Program-made: the position numbers and the translations under genes
Shown here: piece after piece, positions 7,598 to 14,274 of the stretch
How positions within the stretch are numbered: the first letter of the stretch is position 1
Layout: each line of letters begins with the position of its first letter
Virus record (IMG/VR): IMGVR_UViG_3300009149_000016
Span: 43,137-107,136 of that record
DNA length: 64,000 bases
Source of the DNA: a virus
Reading direction: 5' to 3' (one strand)
Notes under the pieces: generated by a model
What the model was told of the DNA's origin: nothing
The model's database searches: none
Seen by the model: the letters and a program-made list of their open reading frames with translations, nothing else

Positions 7598-8802
7598 GCC
7601 AACCACCGGTTGGCAACTCGGAGGGCCACACGATCCGCCCCGGACTGAACGAGCCTCGTGAGCCGGTCTTGAAGCTCTCGTGGCTTGACGAAGGGGTCGT
7701 CCAGGATCAGATCCCGGGCCATGTCCACAGCTTTGCTAATGGCGGCTCCCTTGATGCCCGTATCCTGAATGAGCCGTCGGGTATCAATCGGCGGCTTCAA
7801 AAGCTTGTTGTAGACATCTTCCAAGTCGTCATAGCCGAGCTTGCTCTCAATCCGGCGAAGCATCCGGAGATGTTCAGGACGGAGCTTGTCCAACCCTACC
7901 GGAATCTCGAAACCGGCGAGCGTCAAAAGCAGATCGATGTTCTTGACTCGTTGTCCCACGGCTCGACGCAAACGGCTTGCCGGAAACATCGAAAGCACAG
8001 GATCGAGAAGTCCGAGCCCCTTCATGATGGTGAGCGCCTTTTTAGCGCCGGGCAGCTTCAGGATCTTGTCGAAGAAAAGCTCGTCGATCGCCTCGTACGA
8101 AACCCTTTTGATTTCCTTGGCTTTGCTCTTGATCGCCCGCCGAGTCGCCGGGTCCAATTCGAAACCGTATTTCACAGCAAAACGAATCGCCCGAAGCATC
8201 CGGGTCGGGTCGTCATCGAAGGTCTCGTTGGGGTCAAGAGGCGTCTTGACGATCTTGTCCTGCAAGTCCTTGAGCCCAAGCCCGGTCAAGTCGAGGATGG
8301 CTTTCTTGTCGGGACCTTGAGCCACATCGAGAAGCCGCCACACGAGCGCGTTGAACGTGAAGTCCCGGCGAAGCATGTCTTCGAGGATTGTTCCGGGCTC
8401 GACCTTCGAAGGCTTGTGACTCCCCTTTTCCTCTCCCTTGCCCTTTTCGTACTTCTCTTTGCGAGAAGTCACGATCTCGATCTTCTGTCCTTTGAGGTTG
8501 ACCCCGTCGAATTCAACGTCCACGGGGACAGGTCCAATGTGCACGACGCCGTATTGGTCGGCCTTGACGTTGGGTACCTGAAGGGCATCGGCAACCGCTT
8601 CGGCGAGCGTGACGGCATTCTTGCCGTTTTTCGGCTCGACCACCACGTCGACATCTTTGAAGTCGAACCCCAAAGCGAAGTCCCGGGGGGCCCCGCCCAC
8701 GATGTAACTGTGACTGGCCATACCAAGCCGTTTGGCGGTGGCTGACAGCAGTTTGACCAAGGCGTTGGCCTGTTGGGGGGTGGCGTCGGCAAGTCGGAAC
8801 AT
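7594..8802 (-). CDS. CCA-adding enzyme / poly(A) polymerase family tRNA nucleotidyltransferase
   Basis: Adds nucleotides to RNA 3' ends. The class II nucleotidyltransferase head is clear: GGAPRD at 36-41, the metal-binding DVDVVV at 50-55, RRDFTFNAL, and DDPTRMLRAIRFA followed by KYGFELDP. The C-terminal half is helical, as in the RNA-binding neck and body. Length (402 aa) suits a CCA-adding enzyme, but sequence alone does not separate it from a poly(A) polymerase or an A-adding variant. A GTGTAG hexamer lies about 55 bases upstream and an inverted repeat separates it from the divergent SWIM gene. Confidence 0.88.
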   Translation of the reverse strand: MFRLADATPQQANALVKLLSATAKRLGMASHSYIVGGAPRDFALGFDFKDVDVVVEPKNGKNAVTLAEAVADALQVPNVKADQYGVVHIGPVPVDVEFDGVNLKGQKIEIVTSRKEKYEKGKGEEKGSHKPSKVEPGTILEDMLRRDFTFNALVWRLLDVAQGPDKKAILDLTGLGLKDLQDKIVKTPLDPNETFDDDPTRMLRAIRFAVKYGFELDPATRRAIKSKAKEIKRVSYEAIDELFFDKILKLPGAKKALTIMKGLGLLDPVLSMFPASRLRRAVGQRVKNIDLLLTLAGFEIPVGLDKLRPEHLRMLRRIESKLGYDDLEDVYNKLLKPPIDTRRLIQDTGIKGAAISKAVDMARDLILDDPFVKPRELQDRLTRLVQSGADRVALRVANRWLA

Positions 8803-8834
8803 TTCAACCTCAGTCTGCCCGCCTCATAGGAAAA

Positions 8835-8851
8835 TTGTTGATCGTGAACAA
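8835..8851. promoter_or_regulatory. Inverted repeat in divergent intergenic region
   Basis: TTGTT, seven bases, AACAA forms an inverted repeat in the 69-base gap between the divergent nucleotidyltransferase and SWIM genes. A GTGTAG hexamer in minus orientation follows directly. The position suits an operator controlling either gene, but arms of five bases are short and no repressor is known. Confidence 0.3.
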
Positions 8852-8871
8852 CCCTACACCTTAGAGGGTGC

Positions 8872-9189
8872 ATGAAGACTCTCGAAGCCCCCTCAGCCGT
8901 CACCGTCAACGCAGTCGCCCGCAAGTGGGCCAAGGCGCGTCCCGAGAGCGCTCAGCGCATCAAGCGGGCGGTCGCCCTGGTCGCCACCGTCGAGCGCACC
9001 GGCTCCCACACGTTCGCCGTCGAAGGCTCGGACGGTCGCAGCTACCAGGTGTGGGTCAACTGGCAGAAGCACACGAGCACATGCACATGCCCTGACTCGA
9101 TGGGTCGGGGAGCCAAGTGCAAGCACCGCTGGGCTGCGGCGCTCGTCATCGCCGGCCGGTCAACCGACCGCAAGGCTGCCCAAGCCTAG
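8872..9189 (+). CDS. SWIM-type zinc finger protein (105 aa)
   Basis: A lone plus-strand gene between minus-strand blocks. The SWIM signature CxCx(n)CxH is complete: Cys71, Cys73, Cys83 and His85, within TSTCTCPDS and GAKCKHRW. SWIM domains bind nucleic acids or proteins. The N-terminal half is basic (RKWAKARPES, QRIKRAVA). The leader ends CTTAGAGGGTGCATG, very like the leader of the plus-strand gene at 27446. The TAG stop overlaps the stop of the convergent gene in a CTAG. Confidence 0.8.
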   Translation: MKTLEAPSAVTVNAVARKWAKARPESAQRIKRAVALVATVERTGSHTFAVEGSDGRSYQVWVNWQKHTSTCTCPDSMGRGAKCKHRWAAALVIAGRSTDRKAAQA

Positions 9190-9617
9190 ACGGTCGCTTG
9201 GGGTGCCTGGGACTTGCGCTTGAGGAACTGGCGCTCCCAATGCTTGCTCCGGGTTCCCAAGTACAGGACCCGGTCGTTCGGACACGGCGTGACGATCACG
9301 TTTGTCATCGGCACCCGCCCAACCTTTTTCCCACACTGAAGCTTGTAGCCGGTCCCATTGGTCCAAACGGCGCCCCGCCCGCTCGTGAGCAGTTCGCTCG
9401 CAAGGTCCATCGCGTGCGTCCGGTCAATCCGAAACCGAATGAACGTGAGAGCGCCGATGTTGAGCGGGCCGTTCGCTTCGAGGAAATCAAACTTGATCTG
9501 GGCTTTCGCTGCGGTTCGCAAGACTGCTTCTGCGACGTCTTGGACCGATTCGAGGGATTGTTGTTCGACAGCGAAGTACGTCGCCGGGGTGTTCGAAGGA
9601 AAGAAGTGGTGCATCAT
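9186..9617 (-). CDS. Hypothetical protein (143 aa)
   Basis: The start (ATGATG at 9617-9612) overlaps the stop of the dihydrofolate reductase gene, indicating coupled translation. The protein mixes helical and beta-prone segments, with no motif I recognise. Residues about 60-110 (FIRFRIDRTHAMDLASELL, then GRVPMTNVIVTPCP) look like a compact alpha/beta domain. It ends convergently against the SWIM gene. Confidence 0.6.
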   Translation of the reverse strand: MMHHFFPSNTPATYFAVEQQSLESVQDVAEAVLRTAAKAQIKFDFLEANGPLNIGALTFIRFRIDRTHAMDLASELLTSGRGAVWTNGTGYKLQCGKKVGRVPMTNVIVTPCPNDRVLYLGTRSKHWERQFLKRKSQAPQATV

Positions 9618-10402
9618 GTTCGTACGTAGTAGCGGTGGAGAAGGTCAGGGTCGTCGGGGTTGTGGCTCTCGGATTCGAGAGTGAATGCTTCCATGGGCAG
9701 GCGAGGCATCGGGGTGATGTCACCCATTGAGAGAACCACAAGATCTGGCACGATTGTCAGATCCAATGCGTCGACGAATGGCAGCGCCGCCTCATAGACC
9801 ATCGCACCACCCGCTACCCACCTTGGTCGTCCAGCAAAGTACATTCTCGAAAGTTCGAACGCAAGCTCGATTTCGTTGACTGCCCGCACGCCCGTGTCTT
9901 GAAACGGACCTGGGTTGCTCGTGAGCACGATGATCTCACGCCCCTTGAGCTTTTTCCGTCCAAGCGACTCGTAGGTCTTGCGCCCCATGATGAGCACACC
10001 GCCCATCGTCCGCTGTTTGAATCGGCGCATGTCGGCCTTACGATGCCACGGGATGCCTCCGTCGGCTCCGATGACACCTTGGGGGTTGATGGCGGCGATA
10101 AGCGTCGTCTTGACCTGTTTCTCTTCCACTATGCGCTCCCAGATGGTTGGGCGACCGGCGAGGGGCCCCCAAATCTCCAAAGCTTCCTCTTGGGTGGCCT
10201 CTCGCTCTGGGATCTTGTCCAAATCCATGATCTGCTCAGGCTTGTAGACATGCCCCCGGTCGACGAAGTAGCTCTTGTGGTCGGAAGGCATCTCTCCGGG
10301 CTTGAGGAAACGCCCCATGTTGAGCACGAGAAGCAGAAATCCATCCGTCGTTCGATGCCATTTGACGATCTGCTTCGTTGCCAGGATGTAGGTGCGGCCC
10401 AT
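9614..10402 (-). CDS. Dihydrofolate reductase with about 95-residue N-terminal extension
   Basis: Reduces dihydrofolate to tetrahydrofolate, regenerating the cofactor oxidised by the thymidylate synthase two genes upstream. The reductase domain starts near residue 99 (TTLIAAINPQGVIG) and shows DGGIPWH (114-120), GGVLIMGRKTYESLG (134-148), IIVLTS and WVAGGAMVYEAAL. The first 95 residues are not part of normal reductases (about 160 aa) and end with RPTIWERI, also the C-terminus of the 92-residue protein at 11994. The ATG at 10402 overlaps the upstream TGA as TGATG. Confidence 0.92.
   Translation of the reverse strand: MGRTYILATKQIVKWHRTTDGFLLLVLNMGRFLKPGEMPSDHKSYFVDRGHVYKPEQIMDLDKIPEREATQEEALEIWGPLAGRPTIWERIVEEKQVKTTLIAAINPQGVIGADGGIPWHRKADMRRFKQRTMGGVLIMGRKTYESLGRKKLKGREIIVLTSNPGPFQDTGVRAVNEIELAFELSRMYFAGRPRWVAGGAMVYEAALPFVDALDLTIVPDLVVLSMGDITPMPRLPMEAFTLESESHNPDDPDLLHRYYVRT
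10136..10153 (-). repeat. 18-nt repeat copy A (encodes RPTIWE inside DHFR)
   Basis: These 18 bases are identical to 12003-12020, in the same orientation and reading frame. Here they lie at the junction between the extra N-terminal domain and the dihydrofolate reductase domain. Confidence 0.85.
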
Positions 10403-10659
10403 CAAAACACTCCAAGGTGAACACAGGGGGTCTCATTGACCGGAGAAGTCCACCCCAAGATCAGACATAGAGGACAAGGGATGTGCTCAAACTCGATACC
10501 ATGCACCTTTTCCACCCGCAAGATCGCCTGAAGGTACCTCTTGGACATCGGAAAGTGATGCCTTCGAAGATACCTCCAGCCTGTCACGTACCACAGGATA
10601 CAGCACGGGTGGATATCCGAGCGCAGCCCGTTGACCATGTGCTCAAAGGTGTCACTCAC
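10402..10659 (-). CDS. Hypothetical Cys-containing protein (85 aa)
   Basis: It begins with GTG overlapping the thyA stop (GTGA) and ends overlapping the dihydrofolate reductase start (TGATG), so it sits inside a coupled operon. Five Cys and several His (HPCCILW, PCPLCLILGW, CVHLG) suggest a possible metal site, with CPLC as the best half-site. No family recognised. Confidence 0.5.
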   Translation of the reverse strand: MSDTFEHMVNGLRSDIHPCCILWYVTGWRYLRRHHFPMSKRYLQAILRVEKVHGIEFEHIPCPLCLILGWTSPVNETPCVHLGVF

Positions 10660-11771
10660 ACGGCGACCTTGAACTTGATGTTTTCCCGGGGCATGTAGTT
10701 CTCGATCCGGAACAGCTTCATGATCTGCTCCGTCGTCACCGAAGGATCCAAAAGGGCCTCAACGTCTTCGAGCGTCCGAATGGAATCGTCAATGAAAAGA
10801 TTGGGGGGCGAGTCAATGTCCCGCTCAAGCTGTTCTTCGAGCCCGGGTACGTGGTCGTACTCGGCTTGGGTACCGTCGGCTTTCTTCGTGTAGATGTGGG
10901 TATCCACGAGCGTGTGGCCGAAGATCCCAGCTTCCATGTCGGCAAACCGAGCCATGAGCGAACACAGAAGGGCGTAGCTTGCGAGGTTGTACGGCACCCC
11001 CAACGCCACATCGCATGAGCGCTGGGTCAAGTGCAGGCAAAGCCGTCGGGGGTCGTCATAGGCCGGACCATCCTTGAAAGGTTCACTCTTGTGAATCTTG
11101 TTCAAGATTTGTTTGCACTTGGGACACCAAGCTTGCCCCCGATCAAGCACAGCAATTCCGGTTCGGGTTTGCGAACCACGAGGTGCGCCGCAGACAGGAT
11201 CAAATCCGTCGTTGTGCCCATAGTGGAACACCTTGTCCACGCCCTGGTTCTGGACGTTGAAGATGAACATGCAGTGGCAGGGGGCCCAATAGGTCTTGAG
11301 GGTCGGGGGCGTTTGCACGATGTGAGGCTGCCAGGCGCTTACCACGAGATCCCGCCGCATCGGGTTGGTCTGAAGCTGCCCCATCACCCACTTGATTTGG
11401 TCGTTCCATTCGGTGACCGGCCCATCGTAGCCGAGCCCCGTCTCATCCATACGGTAGCCGGGGGTCTCGAACCGGCGCCAGGCGGGCCCATAGGCGGCGT
11501 TGACCTTCCCGTCGTCCCGGTACCAGGGTCGCCAGAACTTGATCCCATGCCGCTCAAGGAAGTCTTGCCCGTTGGTACCCGACAGGAACCACAGAAGCTC
11601 GATCACAATGTTCTTCCACTGGATTTCCTTCGTGGTCAGAAGCGGGAAGCCATCCCTCAGATCGTGCTCGTAGTAGTACCCAAACGTTGACAAGGTGTCT
11701 ACGCCAGTTCGGTTTTCCTTGCGAACGCCGTGCTTGAGCACATGGCGCACGAGATCATGATATTGTCTCAT
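10656..11771 (-). CDS. thyA: Thymidylate synthase (ThyA type) with internal Cys-rich insertion
   Basis: Methylates dUMP to dTMP using methylenetetrahydrofolate. Conserved parts include the N-terminal RKENRTGVDTLSTFG, NPMRRDLVVSAWQP, catalytic Cys165 in WAPCHCMF, and LTQRSCDVALGVPYNLASYALL. The normal chain passes straight from the catalytic strand to LTQRS; here about 65 residues (roughly 175-242) are inserted, carrying CGAPRG and WCPKC, a possible zinc loop. This explains 371 residues against the usual 265-300. Forms a dTMP pathway with the dihydrofolate reductase and deoxynucleotidase nearby. Confidence 0.95.
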   Translation of the reverse strand: MRQYHDLVRHVLKHGVRKENRTGVDTLSTFGYYYEHDLRDGFPLLTTKEIQWKNIVIELLWFLSGTNGQDFLERHGIKFWRPWYRDDGKVNAAYGPAWRRFETPGYRMDETGLGYDGPVTEWNDQIKWVMGQLQTNPMRRDLVVSAWQPHIVQTPPTLKTYWAPCHCMFIFNVQNQGVDKVFHYGHNDGFDPVCGAPRGSQTRTGIAVLDRGQAWCPKCKQILNKIHKSEPFKDGPAYDDPRRLCLHLTQRSCDVALGVPYNLASYALLCSLMARFADMEAGIFGHTLVDTHIYTKKADGTQAEYDHVPGLEEQLERDIDSPPNLFIDDSIRTLEDVEALLDPSVTTEQIMKLFRIENYMPRENIKFKVAV

Positions 11772-11997
11772 TTTCCACTTTCACGGGGAGGGGGTAGTGA
11801 ATGAAGTCGAAGGTGGCGCAGGTTCCGCAGCTTCGGCACTTGTAGACGTAGATTCCATCCCGAATGGCCTTGAACACCGGATCCACGTTGAGAAACTCAC
11901 CACATTTGCAGCGGGTCACGAAGCCTTGGTCGGCAAGTAGCTTCTGTTCCAGCCGTTTCCGAAGATAGGCGTGGTACCAGTCAACCAAGAACTTCAT
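11755..11997 (-). CDS. Small zinc-ribbon-like protein (80 aa)
   Basis: The ATG at 11997 (MKFLVDWYHA) overlaps the stop of the upstream gene as ATGA, so it is preferred to 12033. Two Cys pairs, RCKCGEF near residue 30 and YKCRSCGTC near residue 55, form a plausible zinc ribbon. The N-terminus is a basic helix. It overlaps the thymidylate synthase start by 17 bases. Role unknown. Confidence 0.6.
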   Translation of the reverse strand: MKFLVDWYHAYLRKRLEQKLLADQGFVTRCKCGEFLNVDPVFKAIRDGIYVYKCRSCGTCATFDFIHYPLPVKVENETIS

Positions 11998-12272
11998 AGC
12001 CTCTCCCAGATGGTTGGGCGCTTCTGGTCCCACCCCAGTTCGGCCTCACGCACCCTGGAAGCGTGCACGAAGGCTTCCAGGGCGTCGTAGAAGTCCGTCG
12101 TGTGCAAGGTTATGCGCTCGTTGGAGCACAAGAGTCCATCCTTGACTCGCAGGGTGACCACCGGAACCTTTTCCCTCCGGTCGATCTTGAGATAAACCAC
12201 ATCACCTACGGCAAAAACGGTGACGTCATCCTCATCGGAGTTGGCTTCCGGGCCGATAACAACGGTCCTCAT
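11994..12272 (-). CDS. Hypothetical protein (92 aa) ending in RPTIWERL
   Basis: The ATG at 12272 overlaps the deoxynucleotidase stop and its own stop overlaps the next start. The protein is beta-prone (VVYLKIDRREKVPVVTLRV), then helical, and ends QKRPTIWERL. The same peptide ends the N-terminal extension of the dihydrofolate reductase. No family recognised. Confidence 0.6.
   Translation of the reverse strand: MRTVVIGPEANSDEDDVTVFAVGDVVYLKIDRREKVPVVTLRVKDGLLCSNERITLHTTDFYDALEAFVHASRVREAELGWDQKRPTIWERL
12003..12020 (-). repeat. 18-nt repeat copy B (encodes RPTIWE at a C-terminus)
   Basis: Exact match to 10136-10153 in the same frame. Here it encodes the penultimate residues of the 92-residue protein, followed by two codons and the stop. 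Confidence 0.85.
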
Positions 12273-12838
12273 TGGTACCTTCGTCCGGTCCAGGCGGCGA
12301 CGTGGTTGTAGACGTCACCCCAGTTGTACGCCCGGGTCAAATGCTCGTCCTCTTGGTTGTATGTCGTGTCCCAGAGGATTCCCTCACCGTTCGGGTGCGC
12401 TGCGAGCCACTTCTGAACGTTTTCCGGCTTGTCATCGATCAGGATGTCGCCGTCGACGACTTCCTTATAGCCCGTCTGGACGATCTTCCTCGGGTCGAAG
12501 CCGAACTTGCCAGCGAGCCAGAAGCTTCGCTCATAGGCCCACGTAGGGCTCGTGTGGAACGGTGTGGTGACCGGAACCACCTCCCCGAACGTCTGAAGCC
12601 GCTTGACGGCTTCGGGAGCCTCTGGGAAGGGCTCGATCCCCGCACAGAACCCTGGCTGGTTCATGGCGAACCGCAAGTGCTCGTGGTGCTCAGATGGGAT
12701 GAGCTTCTGGATGTCCCAATCGACAACCTGCTCCGGGCGCAAGGTGATGCCCATGTGCTGCTTGATCAGCTTGAGAACGGCTCCCGTGAAGTCCCCGACG
12801 ACTCCATCAACGTCCAGCAAGATTCGTGGCTTTGGCAT
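12269..12838 (-). CDS. 5'(3')-deoxyribonucleotidase-like HAD phosphatase
   Basis: A haloacid dehalogenase fold phosphatase that would dephosphorylate deoxynucleoside monophosphates. Motif I is LLDVDGVVGDF (nucleophile Asp9, acid/base Asp11), motif II the VPVTTP region, and motif IV LIDDKPENV. The 189-residue length and cap arrangement fit the dNT-like family found in phages. In this cluster it may balance dNMP pools beside thymidylate synthase. The ATG abuts the preceding TAA directly. Confidence 0.8.
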   Translation of the reverse strand: MPKPRILLDVDGVVGDFTGAVLKLIKQHMGITLRPEQVVDWDIQKLIPSEHHEHLRFAMNQPGFCAGIEPFPEAPEAVKRLQTFGEVVPVTTPFHTSPTWAYERSFWLAGKFGFDPRKIVQTGYKEVVDGDILIDDKPENVQKWLAAHPNGEGILWDTTYNQEDEHLTRAYNWGDVYNHVAAWTGRRYQ

Positions 12839-13156
12839 TTACTTCCTCTTGAAATGGATCTGGCTTCGAGCAAGAGCTTCTACCAGCCCAGGCGGGTCCG
12901 CATCTTCCCCCGCATCCTCGAACACGTCAAGATCGTTGGCAGCCCGCAAAAGGTGACTGTACTGGTCACCCCCCGTCTTCCATTCAGCGATGACGCCATG
13001 CATCGCACGGCTCACCTCTTGAAATTCAGAATCCGAACGGCACCGACGAAACATAAGGGTGAAAGTCTCGGCTTGCTCAGCGGTAAGCTCGCCAATCTTT
13101 CGGAACCCCTCAACGATGGTTTGGAACTTCTGCTTTTGTCGACGCTTGTTCGTCAC
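12839..13156 (-). CDS. Hypothetical helical protein (105 aa)
   Basis: A GTG start at 13156 is inferred; the GTGTAG element lies 15 bases upstream, overlapping the stop of the preceding gene. The protein is helical and charged, with a basic start (TNKRRQKQK) and end (HFKRK). It immediately precedes the deoxynucleotidase without a gap. No motif recognised. Confidence 0.55.
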   Translation of the reverse strand: MTNKRRQKQKFQTIVEGFRKIGELTAEQAETFTLMFRRCRSDSEFQEVSRAMHGVIAEWKTGGDQYSHLLRAANDLDVFEDAGEDADPPGLVEALARSQIHFKRK

Positions 13157-13165
13157 CCAGAAGTG

Positions 13166-13171
13166 CTACAC
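13166..13171 (-). promoter_or_regulatory. GTGTAG element before 105-aa gene
   Basis: GTGTAG starts 15 bases upstream of the GTG start at 13156 and forms the last Val codon and stop of the preceding gene. Confidence 0.4.
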
Positions 13172-13387
13172 CAGCTTGTAACCCAGAGCGCACCCAGATC
13201 CCTGCCCACCGACCTTGGTCAGTCGACCCTCTTTGACCAACTCGTTGAGAAGCGCTTCGGCTTGCTCAAGGGACACGCGACCCTTGTAGCTTGAGACTAC
13301 AGTCCCGACCAGCAAAGGACGGTACCGCTGTTTCTTTGCCAGGGTGAGCGCGAACTCTTTCACTCGAAGTTCTTCAGCTTCGTCCAT
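13166..13387 (-). CDS. Small winged-helix-like hypothetical protein (73 aa)
   Basis: The ATG at 13387 (MDEAEELRVK) overlaps the upstream gene by 14 bases; a start at 13429 would overlap more. A pattern helix - VSLEQAEALLNELVKEGRLTKVG - strand resembles the recognition part of a small winged-helix domain, suggesting DNA or RNA binding. This is a pattern-level inference only. Confidence 0.5.
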   Translation of the reverse strand: MDEAEELRVKEFALTLAKKQRYRPLLVGTVVSSYKGRVSLEQAEALLNELVKEGRLTKVGGQGSGCALGYKLV

Positions 13388-13652
13388 GCTCGATCCGTAT
13401 GGGGGGAAGCTCGGGCATTTCGGAATCAAGCCCGAATGCTTTCATTTGGTCTTCGACCGGCGCCACCGCTTCCAACTCGTCAAGTTGGTCTACACTCTTG
13501 ATCGTGGCGCCCTTTTCTTCCAGCCGGGCCGTCAAGCCTTCGATGTCATCTGTGATCACCGAAAATACGTTCGTGCCGGAATCAAGGACAATCTCCTCAG
13601 CCTCATCGATGATGAGATCCCGACAGAACGCTTGGACAGAATAGTGACCCAT
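13374..13652 (-). CDS. Hypothetical acidic protein (92 aa)
   Basis: The ATG at 13652 overlaps the upstream stop (TGATG). The protein is acidic with a strand-helix-strand segment (VFSVITDDIEGLTARLEEKG). It has no recognisable catalytic residues. Part of a run of small unknown genes between the AAA+ ATPase and the nucleotide genes. Confidence 0.55.
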   Translation of the reverse strand: MGHYSVQAFCRDLIIDEAEEIVLDSGTNVFSVITDDIEGLTARLEEKGATIKSVDQLDELEAVAPVEDQMKAFGLDSEMPELPPIRIEHGRS

Positions 13653-13873
13653 CACGAAGCGAGGAACGAGGGTTGCCCACCCAAGACCAGTTCCCGGTAG
13701 GCTTCCGTGAGGACGCCGCTCGGCTTGAGGTTGCCCTCGTACGCCAAAGCGGTTGAAGTGCCCCCACCCTCCGTTGCCCAGCGAGCCGAGTAGTTCGGAT
13801 CTGAGTAGGATTGGTTTTTACCGATCGGAGCGTTCCAATCGGGAAGAGTCGGAAGTGGATCGCCGGCTGCCAT
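13652..13873 (-). CDS. Small hypothetical protein (73 aa)
   Basis: A good ribosome site (AGGAG) precedes the ATG at 13873. The composition is rich in Gly, Ser, Thr, Pro and Tyr with few charges, more like a virion component than an enzyme. It follows the Ig-like gene at 13885 by 11 bases. Family unknown. Confidence 0.5.
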   Translation of the reverse strand: MAAGDPLPTLPDWNAPIGKNQSYSDPNYSARWATEGGGTSTALAYEGNLKPSGVLTEAYRELVLGGQPSFLAS

Positions 13874-13884
13874 GATTAGATCTC

Positions 13885-14250
13885 CTATTCAGCGAGAACG
13901 CCAGCTTCGACCGTACCCGGTCGAGCCCATAGGATGGTACCACTCGGCCACTCCGTGATGGTAGTCGCTTCTGCCAAAATGGTGTTCCTATCCGAAACTG
14001 CCCCGGCGCCCTCGCCCTCCAACCGGACAGCGAACCAAGCGATCTCCCCAATAACTGAGCTATCACCGGGGATGAGCGCTTCGATGGTCGTGTCGTCCCA
14101 GCTTTCAGGGATTACCTCAAAAGCTCCTGCATTCTCGCAGTAGAAAACCAAGACGCTATCACCCTGAGAGGCGCCGAAACCTGAACCCTGAAGGGTTACC
14201 GTCGCGTCTTGTTCCCAGGTGGTTGTGGTACCTTCAATTGACGGGGGCAT
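13885..14250 (-). CDS. IPT/TIG-like immunoglobulin-fold protein (121 aa)
   Basis: The sequence PSIEGTTTTWEQDATVTLQGSGFG followed later by VLVFY and WDDTTIEALIP matches the rhythm of IPT/TIG domains, in which a GxGFG turn precedes paired strands. An AAAGGG ribosome site precedes the ATG. Ig-like modules often decorate phage capsids or tails, so a decoration role is plausible. A single domain fills the whole protein. Confidence 0.55.
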   Translation of the reverse strand: MPPSIEGTTTTWEQDATVTLQGSGFGASQGDSVLVFYCENAGAFEVIPESWDDTTIEALIPGDSSVIGEIAWFAVRLEGEGAGAVSDRNTILAEATTITEWPSGTILWARPGTVEAGVLAE

Positions 14251-14274
14251 ACCCTTTGCCCCTTCATAAGACGA

